This document shows positions 15,699 through 21,224 of a DNA stretch of 29,587 bases, piece after piece. The notes below the pieces were generated by a model. That model was not told the origin of the DNA, did no database searches, and saw only the letters and a list, made by a program, of their open reading frames with translations. Position 1 is the stretch's first letter. Each line of letters opens with the position of its first letter. Source of the stretch: a virus; the IMG/VR virus record IMGVR_UViG_3300033995_000688, positions 1 to 29,587 of that record; one strand, given 5' to 3'. A program made the translations under genes and the position numbers.

Positions 15699-15710
15699 TA
15701 TAATCCCTGC
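15699..15710 (+). promoter_or_regulatory. TATAAT -10 element placed for a leaderless mRNA
   Basis: A perfect TATAAT at 15699-15704 is followed by six bases and then ATG 15711, so the predicted start of transcription is the A of the start codon. No good -35 is present (the best-placed hexamer is poor). The inverted repeat CCTGC(8)GCAGG at 15706-15723 overlaps the start codon and may be a binding site. The spacing equals that of the regulator gene at 17682. Confidence 0.55.
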
Positions 15711-15962
15711 ATGTCCAAGCAGGTCCCGACACATTACCGCACACGAACTGTTCAGCCCATCGAAATCATCGACGCCTATGGTCTCGACTTCAAACGAGGG
15801 AATGCTCTCAAATACCTACTCCGCGCCGGTTCTAAACCTAACGAAGAAAAGAACGACGATCTTCTCAAAGCGGTCTGGTACCTGATCTGTGAGATGCACA
15901 GCATCGAGCTCGCCGATGAGATCAACGAGCAGCTGTTAGTTGATGCCACTCGCGATGCCTAA
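15711..15962 (+). CDS. DUF3310 family protein
   Basis: An 83-residue protein with the family pattern PTHYRT-x-x-VQPIEII (6-18), FKRGNALKYLLRAGSK (27-42) and DDLLKAVWYLICE (48-60). DUF3310 proteins are common small phage proteins of early regions, often noted as nucleotide-kinase-like, but their reaction is not established. There is no ribosome site before ATG 15711; a TATAAT six bases upstream suggests leaderless expression. It stands alone on the plus strand between minus-strand genes, and its last 27 bases overlap the 3' end of the VRR-NUC gene tail to tail. Confidence 0.85.
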   Translation: MSKQVPTHYRTRTVQPIEIIDAYGLDFKRGNALKYLLRAGSKPNEEKNDDLLKAVWYLICEMHSIELADEINEQLLVDATRDA

Positions 15963-16298
15963 GTACTTGCATGTCGCTTCGACTGCTTCGTCCCAGGAAT
16001 ATGCAACGAACCACAGGTAAGCATCACCAACAGATTCACGAAACGCGATCTGTCCTGATGTCAGTTTGTTCTTGCCCGCCTTCATTTCAATCCACATGCC
16101 GCAGTGCTGCCCCATCTGCACCGGGATGAAGATGTCCCAAACGCCCGCCTTGAGTCCTTCGGACTTCATGCGGCCACCTGTGGCCTTGCTTCGATAGCCG
16201 CCATTCGGCACAGCAAAGATTGTGCCTAGGCGCGAATCACTTCCCGCCATGACTCGGCACCAGTTGAAATATGCGATCTGCTGTTCTGACTCGGTCAT
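15936..16298 (-). CDS. VRR-NUC domain nuclease
   Basis: A 120-residue protein, the usual size of stand-alone phage VRR-NUC enzymes (PD-(D/E)xK superfamily). The motifs are E4 and Q7 at the start (TESEQQIAYFNWC), FAVPNGGYRSKATGGRMKSEGLKAGVWDIFIP with D55, then GMWIEMKAGKNKLTSGQ with E71-x-K73 and Q83. It is expected to cut branched or structured DNA in recombination or resolution before packaging. ATG 16298 overlaps the sigma-factor stop as ATGA. Its 3' end overlaps the convergent DUF3310 gene. Confidence 0.9.
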   Translation of the reverse strand: MTESEQQIAYFNWCRVMAGSDSRLGTIFAVPNGGYRSKATGGRMKSEGLKAGVWDIFIPVQMGQHCGMWIEMKAGKNKLTSGQIAFRESVGDAYLWFVAYSWDEAVEATCKYLGIASGIN

Positions 16299-17203
16299 AG
16301 TTCCATCCTCTCGAAAATCTGCGCCAGGACATCAGCCCCAGCAGCCACCCGAAGTTTGTCGATTGCGCGCACCTGAATCTGTCTGATGCGCTCGCGACTG
16401 TAGCCGATCAGGATTCCAACATCCTCGAGTGAGCGACCATCCGACAGACCATCGAAGCCGAAGCGAAGGCGAAGACATGCAATCTCTCGATCTGTGAGGA
16501 CCTCCATGACCGTGCGCAGCTGCGCGTAGAGGATCTCTTTGTCGAGGTGATCACCGACTGGCGGCTCATTCGATGCCATGAAGTCGTAGCGACTTTGACC
16601 GTATGCGTTCGGTTCATCGATGCTCGAGACCAGCTTCACATCGTGCTGAAGGATCTCTGTCAGCGACTTGACATCGAGTGATTCAATCTGCTTGTGAAGG
16701 TATCGCGGGTAAGTGTGCACGACCTCACGGACGTACGCAAGCAGTTCCGCCGGTGTTGGAGTCTCACCGTGCTTGACGATGTACTCCTGTCGCGAGACTC
16801 TGATGTGCGACAGTTTAGCGATGGCGTGTGACGGTAATCTGATGTCTCGACCACGGCTCTCGATGCCGCGACCGATAGCCTGGCGGACCCAGTTGGTCGC
16901 GTAGGTGCTGAAGCGGTGACCGAGTGACGGGTCATAGCGCTGGACCGCGTGGTGTAGTCCGAGCATGCCATCCGTTAGCATGTCCTCGTGTTCGCATCCA
17001 CGGCCCCTGAACTTTTTGGCGATTGCGCTGACCATGCGGACGTTGTGATTGACGAACTCAGCAGTCGCTTTGTCTTTGTCACGCTGGACACCACTCTGGA
17101 CCATGCGTCCGAGAAAGAACTCCTCCTCGGGCGTCAGGAGTCCAGTGGTGCTCGTGCGTCTACTGCCCCGATACTGTGACCATGTTGTGATGGCGTCAGT
17201 CAC
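16295..17203 (-). CDS. Sigma-70 family RNA polymerase sigma factor
   Basis: A 302-residue protein from GTG 17203, which overlaps the upstream stop by eight bases; the frame is open further but the 108 extra residues are low-complexity shadow. Region 2 spans about 49-120 (EFVNHNVRMVSAIAKKFRGR, EHEDMLTDGMLGLHHAVQRY, FSTYATNWVRQAIGRGIES). A region 3-like helix set follows (IRLPSHAIAKLSH). Region 4 is at about 236-287 (LTDREIACLRLRFGFDG, SLEDVGILIGYSRERIRQIQ). Regions 2 to 4 are those of a primary or group-2 sigma, not an ECF. It probably redirects host polymerase to phage promoters, most likely those of the structural genes, which lack obvious sigma-70 sites. Confidence 0.9.
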   Translation of the reverse strand: MTDAITTWSQYRGSRRTSTTGLLTPEEEFFLGRMVQSGVQRDKDKATAEFVNHNVRMVSAIAKKFRGRGCEHEDMLTDGMLGLHHAVQRYDPSLGHRFSTYATNWVRQAIGRGIESRGRDIRLPSHAIAKLSHIRVSRQEYIVKHGETPTPAELLAYVREVVHTYPRYLHKQIESLDVKSLTEILQHDVKLVSSIDEPNAYGQSRYDFMASNEPPVGDHLDKEILYAQLRTVMEVLTDREIACLRLRFGFDGLSDGRSLEDVGILIGYSRERIRQIQVRAIDKLRVAAGADVLAQIFERMEL

Positions 17204-17465
17204 GAGCTTGCATCGCCTGATGTGCACGGTGATCCGGACTGTTCGGAGTGTTCCAGTCGGACGCCATTGCGCATGCTGTCCACACAGCCAGGACAACCAC
17301 GACGAAGCTGCCGACCATCTGGATGCGGCGCTGTGTCCGGAGGCGGCGCTCACGCTTGAGCTCACGCTGTGAGCAGATGTCACAGATGCGATGTCCACGA
17401 CCATAAGGCACCGCGTTCGTGCGATGGCATTCGATGCATGTAAGTTTGATGTTTCTTGTGTCCAT
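17196..17465 (-). CDS. Zinc-ribbon single-pass membrane protein before the sigma factor
   Basis: An 89-residue protein. C10-x-x-C13 (LTCIECHRT) and C28-x-x-C31 (RICDICSQ) make a zinc ribbon. A very basic stretch (RELKRERRLRTQRR, 34-47) leads into one membrane helix at about 51-67 (GSFVVVVLAVWTACAM), so the ribbon should face the cytoplasm. ATG 17465 is preceded by AGGACTAGGAC. The stop lies inside the sigma gene start (eight-base overlap), so the two are made together. An anti-sigma or polymerase-tethering role is an inference from coupling and topology. I know no exact family. Confidence 0.65.
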   Translation of the reverse strand: MDTRNIKLTCIECHRTNAVPYGRGHRICDICSQRELKRERRLRTQRRIQMVGSFVVVVLAVWTACAMASDWNTPNSPDHRAHQAMQARD

Positions 17466-17484
17466 TGTCCTAGTCCTATTCTGT

Positions 17485-17682
17485 CTATTGCGGAAGAGTC
17501 TGTCCTGTACGCTTGCACAGGATCCACAGCTGCACTTCGTATTCACTGCGACCGATAGCATCAGCGATGCGCTTGACGGTCGACTGTCTGACAGCATGAG
17601 CGCCGGAGAGCATCCGACACACTGCCGATTTGTGGATGCCGAGTTTCTCAGCGATATCCACCTGTGTATGTCCGTAAATCAT
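17485..17682 (-). CDS. Cro/CI-like HTH regulator, probably leaderless
   Basis: A 65-residue protein from ATG 17682. The HTH is HTQVDIAEKLGIHKSAVCRM (about 5-24), followed by STVKRIADAIGRSEYEVQLW, a normal HTH_3/Cro ending. It has no C-terminal dimerisation/cleavage domain. The start is chosen because the overlapping -10 (TATAAC 17694-17689) ends six bases before this ATG; an upstream TTG at 17718 would lie inside the -35. It probably binds the palindrome 17701-17719 and regulates both its own promoter and the rightward operon. Confidence 0.8.
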   Translation of the reverse strand: MIYGHTQVDIAEKLGIHKSAVCRMLSGAHAVRQSTVKRIADAIGRSEYEVQLWILCKRTGQTLPQ

Positions 17683-17688
17683 GCCATC

Positions 17689-17718
17689 GTTATACACACA
17701 GTTGACACAGTATGTCAA
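17689..17718 (-). promoter_or_regulatory. Leftward promoter of the regulator operon
   Basis: On the minus strand TTGACA (17718-17713), an 18-base spacer and TATAAC (17694-17689). The predicted transcription start is 17682, the A of the regulator ATG. The -35 is the right arm of the palindromic operator. Confidence 0.75.
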
Positions 17719-17719
17719 C
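17701..17719. promoter_or_regulatory. Palindromic operator at the divergent switch
   Basis: GTTGACA-CAGTA-TGTCAAC is a perfect inverted repeat with seven-base arms. Each arm contains the TTGACA -35 of one of two divergent promoters, so one bound dimer would block both. The HTH regulator gene lies immediately leftward. Confidence 0.8.
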
Positions 17720-17731
17720 CCGTGCTAGGAT
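17702..17731 (+). promoter_or_regulatory. Rightward promoter of the early/replication operon
   Basis: TTGACA (17702-17707), an 18-base spacer and TAGGAT (17726-17731). The predicted start near 17738 gives a leader of about 32 bases with GAAGGATTAGGAA before ATG 17770. Confidence 0.75.
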
Positions 17732-17769
17732 GTTGATGTGATTGGACATCACGACGAAGGATTAGGAAA

Positions 17770-17973
17770 ATGAAAAGTTCAGCTATCGCGACGGTCAAGT
17801 GGTTCATCGAGCAGGGTTTGACGATTCAACTTAGCAGCCCTTCCGGACTGCATGACATCGATCTCGATGAGGCCATCGATGCCATCGAAGAGTGCGAAGA
17901 CGATGACATTCGTGTCGATGATGACGTGGTCATCTTTGGCATGGGTGACGTTTGCATCAAAGCGAAAAACTAA
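17770..17973 (+). CDS. Very acidic small early protein
   Basis: A 67-residue protein, the first gene after the rightward promoter. The N-terminal third is ordinary (KSSAIATVKWFIEQGLTIQL), but residues 29-55 are extremely acidic (DIDLDEAIDAIEECEDDD and IRVDDDVV). No family is recognised. Small, early and strongly acidic phage proteins include DNA mimics that block host DNA-binding enzymes; this is only an analogy. It is separated by 11 bases from the next gene, with which it shares the operon. Confidence 0.7.
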   Translation: MKSSAIATVKWFIEQGLTIQLSSPSGLHDIDLDEAIDAIEECEDDDIRVDDDVVIFGMGDVCIKAKN

Positions 17974-17984
17974 AGGGGGACAGG

Positions 17985-18467
17985 ATGACACAGGAACGGG
18001 TTGACCTTAAATGGAAGTGCGGTCACACCGCACACATAACGGTTGGATATACGCAGGGGGACCTGAAGTACAAAATGGCCATGATGGCGTCGACGCTCCA
18101 GATCTGCGCCGCGTGTGAGAACAAACGATCAATCGAACGCGCATGGTCACTGACACAGCGACTCCTCGAGCCGAATCCGATTGTGATGAGCGGGTCAGAG
18201 AAACAGATCGAGTGGGCACGTTCGATTCGCACCACGAAGTATGAAGCACTCGCACATGTCCTTGACTGTCTGCGTCAAGCGTACGAGACACGCCAGGACG
18301 AATGGCCAGCCATCGCACGGGCAATCAGCCCAGTGGTCAATGATGTCAGCATCTGGCGGTCCTACAGCCAGTCAGGCGCCATCATCGATAGACGCAACAT
18401 CAACTGGACGACAGCGTTTAGGAACGCGCTCAGTCGGGCAGGATTACACATAGGGGGTTTAGCATGA
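17985..18467 (+). CDS. Unknown early protein with zinc-finger-like cysteines
   Basis: A 160-residue protein. ATG 17985 is chosen for the ribosome site AAAGGGGGACAGG; an in-frame upstream start lies in the previous gene. Residues 9-47 hold WKCGH and ICAACENKR, a possible zinc site. The middle has the motif PIVMSGSEKQIEWARSIR, a form (GSEKQhxWAxxIR) I know from several plasmid and phage proteins of undefined role. The C-terminal half is helical (AYETRQDEWPAIARAI). Its stop overlaps the Erf start as ATGA, so it probably belongs to the recombination/replication set. Confidence 0.7.
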   Translation: MTQERVDLKWKCGHTAHITVGYTQGDLKYKMAMMASTLQICAACENKRSIERAWSLTQRLLEPNPIVMSGSEKQIEWARSIRTTKYEALAHVLDCLRQAYETRQDEWPAIARAISPVVNDVSIWRSYSQSGAIIDRRNINWTTAFRNALSRAGLHIGGLA

Positions 18468-19012
18468 CAATGTCGGAAACAATCGGTGCAATCGCACCAG
18501 CGCTGGTCAAGGCCCAGGCTGAGATCAGGCCAATCGTGAAGGACAGCACGAATCCAGCGTTTCGCTCGAAGTACACTTCGCTAGATGCCATCATGGAGGT
18601 CGTTCGACCAGTGATGGCGAAACATGGTCTGTTCGTCGTGCAGTCGGTGTTGGACACCATCGACGGTGAGCATTCGACCAGCATCATGGTCGAGAGCCGT
18701 GTGATACACGCTAGCGGTGAGTGGATTGCTGGTGTCGTGCAGGTTCCTGTGATGCAACAGACCAGCCACGGATTCGGGTCAGCGCTCTCGTATGGTCGAC
18801 GTTACAGCCTCAGTGCGCTCCTCTCGCTGGCATCTGACGAGGATGACGATGGTAATGGAGCGATAGGCCAACAGCCACAGGCACGGCCACAAATCAAGCC
18901 AGGACCGCCACAGCAGACTACGCTGCGTAAGCTCGCACCAACACCTAAGCCGATACCTGGTTACCACAATGGTAGTCACTTTGTGATCGGAGAAGAGGAC
19001 CCGAACGCATGA
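18464..19012 (+). CDS. erf: ERF family single-strand annealing recombinase
   Basis: A 182-residue protein. The N-terminal Erf domain is clear: IAPALVKAQAEIRPIVKDST, FRSKYTSLDAIMEVVRPVMA (33-52), SRVIHASGEWIAGVVQVPV and QQTSHGFGSALSYGRRYSLS (96-117), ending LLSLASDEDDDGNG. A disordered Pro/Gln-rich linker and a short tail follow. Erf-type proteins anneal complementary single strands and circularise or recombine phage DNA. ATG 18464 is set by an ATGA overlap. The thyX gene follows by another ATGA. Confidence 0.9.
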   Translation: MTMSETIGAIAPALVKAQAEIRPIVKDSTNPAFRSKYTSLDAIMEVVRPVMAKHGLFVVQSVLDTIDGEHSTSIMVESRVIHASGEWIAGVVQVPVMQQTSHGFGSALSYGRRYSLSALLSLASDEDDDGNGAIGQQPQARPQIKPGPPQQTTLRKLAPTPKPIPGYHNGSHFVIGEEDPNA

Positions 19013-19638
19013 CGAAACTAGTATGGATAACGCCCGATGCCGAGAGTGTCATCGGGTATTGCGCCAGGGTCTCGAACCCAGCGAATCAAGACAATCCGGA
19101 CGTCACTAGACTGCTCCGGTTTTGTGTCGGTCACGGACACTGGTCAATCTTCGAGATGGCCAGCATGTGCATCGAGGTCAAGACCACGAGAGCCATCGCC
19201 GCGCAGCTGCTCCGACATCGGTCGTTCTCGTTTCAGGAGTTTTCCCAACGATACGCGACAGTGGTCGAGGACATTGAGGTCCCAAAGATGCGCCTCGCTG
19301 GCGCTCACAATCGCCAATCCAGCCTCCCATTACCTAAGATTGAGGAACTGACCAAAGAGCAGCAGGACGCGCTGTATTTGGTCGGGTCATCAATCGAGTT
19401 TGCGACCGATGTGTATCGCGATCTCGTGAAGAATGGCATGGCTGCGGAGACTGCTCGCATGGTTCTACCGCTTTGCACTCCGACCACGATGTACATGAGC
19501 GGAAGCATCCGCTCGTGGATTCACTATGTCCAACTGCGTACAGGCCAGGACACGCAGATCGAGCATCGCGACATCGCTCAGGGAGTGCAGAACATAATGC
19601 TCGAACACTTGCCGATCACGATGGAGGCGCTGGCTTGA
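19009..19638 (+). CDS. thyX: Flavin-dependent thymidylate synthase ThyX
   Basis: A 209-residue protein. The ThyX signature RHRxxSxxxxSxR is complete at residues 69-81 (RHRSFSFQEFSQR), followed by the C-terminal RMVLPLCTPTTMYMSGSIRS and WIHYVQLRTG ... TQIEHRDIA. The enzyme methylates dUMP to dTMP using methylenetetrahydrofolate and FAD/NADPH, supplying thymidine for phage DNA. The N-terminal LVWITPDAESVIGYCARVS and HWSIFEMASM are also typical. ATG 19009 overlaps the Erf stop as ATGA, and its own stop overlaps the TTG of the next gene. Confidence 0.96.
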   Translation: MTKLVWITPDAESVIGYCARVSNPANQDNPDVTRLLRFCVGHGHWSIFEMASMCIEVKTTRAIAAQLLRHRSFSFQEFSQRYATVVEDIEVPKMRLAGAHNRQSSLPLPKIEELTKEQQDALYLVGSSIEFATDVYRDLVKNGMAAETARMVLPLCTPTTMYMSGSIRSWIHYVQLRTGQDTQIEHRDIAQGVQNIMLEHLPITMEALA

Positions 19639-20297
19639 AGCTCTCTGACATGATGCCGCATGCAGACCTTCCTCCTTGGACTGAATACCTTGAAGCCTGG
19701 GAGAAGGAACACAAACCCGTGTATCCAACATTCGACGAATGTCTGCATGAGTCTACTGTCATGACACAAAAGATAGATTCTCTTGGTCATGACCATTATC
19801 GGCTTAGATGTTTAGTATGCGGACGCATGGTTAAGCCAATAAAGAAAGTTGATGCACTCAAAATTCTAGATGGTAGTCGCGCACCAAACGATGAACATAC
19901 ATGTGCTCAGGTACGACACGATCCAGATAATGGTTACTACCGAATACGCTCGTATTTACGTGATGAATATTACCGATTGTCATTTCAATACCCTCAGAAA
20001 CTCATCGAACAAAGGAGTATTTACTATCGAAGATATTTGAAGACAGCACGATGGAAAAAGCTCGCAGCAGCTGTGTTCGACCGTGACAATAACACCTGTC
20101 AGTCATGCGGTTCGACTGACTTCCTGCATTGTCACCATAATACCTATGTTCGCCTAAGCGTAGAGGAGATGAGTGACCTCATAACTTACTGCGCCAGGTG
20201 TCACAAAAACCATCACATTGACCAAGATATGGAGCGCGAACGCGAACGACTATGGCGAGAAAACCAGCTGACAATCAACCAGCAATTGAGCGAGTAG
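19635..20297 (+). CDS. HNH endonuclease, TTG start, AT-rich
   Basis: A 220-residue protein. The TTG at 19635 overlaps the thyX stop (TTGA) and has GGAGG seven bases upstream, so it is preferred over the ATGs 15 bases later. The C-terminal HNH module has CQSC (155-158), HCHHNTYVRLSVEE (165-178) and YCARCHKNHH (185-194). An N-terminal CLVCGRMVKP may add a zinc site. The motif HHxTYxRLxxE is shared with the terminase-side HNH protein. Base composition falls to near 42% GC over much of the gene, suggesting recent arrival, perhaps as a free-standing homing-type nuclease. Confidence 0.85.
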   Translation: MKLSDMMPHADLPPWTEYLEAWEKEHKPVYPTFDECLHESTVMTQKIDSLGHDHYRLRCLVCGRMVKPIKKVDALKILDGSRAPNDEHTCAQVRHDPDNGYYRIRSYLRDEYYRLSFQYPQKLIEQRSIYYRRYLKTARWKKLAAAVFDRDNNTCQSCGSTDFLHCHHNTYVRLSVEEMSDLITYCARCHKNHHIDQDMERERERLWRENQLTINQQLSE

Positions 20298-20473
20298 AAG
20301 AAAAGCCACAAGGACTCATGTGGCTATTGAAGGCCAGTGAGCACGAGATTCTTGAGCGCCTGAATCAGGATGGCGCGCTGATCTTCATTCACCCTGCGCT
20401 CGATGGCATCGTGAGTTTCCGCATCGAAGAGAATCCAGCACATGATCAAAAAGTGGTGCATGTCTGGCGGTAA
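20252..20473 (+). CDS. Small protein of unknown function ending the rightward operon
   Basis: A 73-residue protein from ATG 20252, overlapping the HNH gene by 46 bases; a second ATG at 20318 with AAGGA close by would give 51 residues and no overlap. Sequence KASEHEILERLNQDGALIFIHPAL, GIVSFRIEE and KVVHVWR suggests a small alpha/beta fold. No family is recognised. It is the last gene before the hairpin at 20521-20595. Confidence 0.55.
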   Translation: MARKPADNQPAIERVEEKPQGLMWLLKASEHEILERLNQDGALIFIHPALDGIVSFRIEENPAHDQKVVHVWR

Positions 20474-20520
20474 ATGTATAACAGTCTTGCCGGTGCTCCC
20501 ACATCGGTGAACGAACAACT

Positions 20521-20595
20521 AACCAAACAGAAACCATCTGTCGCATGGCCCCGGTTTACCGGACGAAGCCCATGCATACAGATGGTTTTTGGTTT
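20521..20595. terminator. Large branched hairpin, probable bidirectional terminator
   Basis: AAACCATCTGT (20531-20541) pairs with 20578-20588 and GCATGG (20543-20548) with 20570-20575. Inside lies a small CCGG-TTTA-CCGG stem, and outside AACCAAA (20521-20527) pairs with 20588-20594. T-rich flanks occur on the right, A-rich on the left. It sits between the convergent ends of the rightward operon (stop 20473) and the endolysin gene (stop 20597). The size, three stacked stems, is unusual for a simple terminator. Confidence 0.7.
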
Positions 20596-20596
20596 G

Positions 20597-21142
20597 TCAG
20601 AAGTTGACAAAGCCGAAGCCGCCGAACTTCCCAAACTCGCTCCAGTTTCGCTTTTTCGCATACAAGCCATCGCCATCACGCTCGACCGACAGCTCGTCGC
20701 TTGGCTCCGGTGATGTGTTTCCCTCGACCGTGTAGACACCCCACTCCTCGACCTTCGTGACGATGCCGATGTGAGCGATGCGAGACAACGCAGAGAAGTA
20801 GAACAGCGCCAGATCACCGCGACGTGGTCGCTTCGCTGTAGTGCCATCGCGGATGTGTTGGACAGGCAACCATAGACTGTTTGCTTTGAACCATCGCGAC
20901 CAGTCTGGACAATATGCCGAGCGCGGAAAAGTCTCATCGTATGTGATGCCGAGCTGCGTGGCTGCTTGCTTATGACGGAACCGGACATGTGCCGCGCACC
21001 AGGGGGAACCAGCAGGGACCGGAGGTTTGCAGGATGCTTGATACGCTTCGACAGCTTTGCCGCGATTCTCACCGACTTCCTGGACGCCCACATTCGCGAT
21101 GGCGAGATCTGTCGACAGTAGTGCTATTCGTCGTTCATCCAT
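20597..21142 (-). CDS. Endolysin, CHAP/NlpC-like peptidoglycan hydrolase
   Basis: A 181-residue protein from ATG 21142, which has AATAGGAG nine bases upstream. The domain shows the order of the CHAP family: GENRGKAVEAYQASC, then the active-site Cys in GSPWCAAHVRFRHKQA, PRRGDLALFYF, and the active-site His in RIAHIGIVTKVEEWGVYTVE followed by GNTS. It should cut the peptide part or the amide bond of peptidoglycan for lysis. No signal peptide or cell-wall binding domain is seen, so it needs a holin for release. It is the last gene of the tail transcript, far from the holin candidate at 3034-3285. Confidence 0.85.
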   Translation of the reverse strand: MDERRIALLSTDLAIANVGVQEVGENRGKAVEAYQASCKPPVPAGSPWCAAHVRFRHKQAATQLGITYDETFPRSAYCPDWSRWFKANSLWLPVQHIRDGTTAKRPRRGDLALFYFSALSRIAHIGIVTKVEEWGVYTVEGNTSPEPSDELSVERDGDGLYAKKRNWSEFGKFGGFGFVNF

Positions 21143-21186
21143 GTTGTATACTCCTATTGTCCAACCGGTTTCTGTTCCTAGTCCTA

Positions 21187-21224
21187 GCGCCTCCAGCACC
21201 CCTCTGGAGGCGTTTCCTTTTTAA
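21187..21224 (+). terminator. Hairpin with plus-strand T-tract between tail tip and endolysin
   Basis: GCGCCTCCAG (21187-21196) and CTGGAGGCGT (21204-21213) form a ten-pair stem with a seven-base loop, followed on the plus strand by TTTCCTTTTT. The T-run is on the strand opposite to the flanking genes, so as a terminator it would stop rightward (antisense) transcription entering the tail genes. On the minus strand it may protect or pause the message ahead of the endolysin. Confidence 0.65.

Noticed and set aside
15689-15710. Leftward promoter for the primase gene
   Set aside because: TATAAG-like bases exist on the minus strand near 15698-15703 but no -35 at a usable distance could be found.
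17204-17527. 108-residue N-terminal extension of the sigma factor
   Set aside because: Low-complexity Ser/Ala/Arg sequence that is the shadow of the zinc-ribbon gene in another frame; GTG 17203 with an eight-base overlap is the better start.
17683-17718. Upstream TTG start for the HTH regulator
   Set aside because: It lies inside the -35 of the only good promoter and adds residues without family support.
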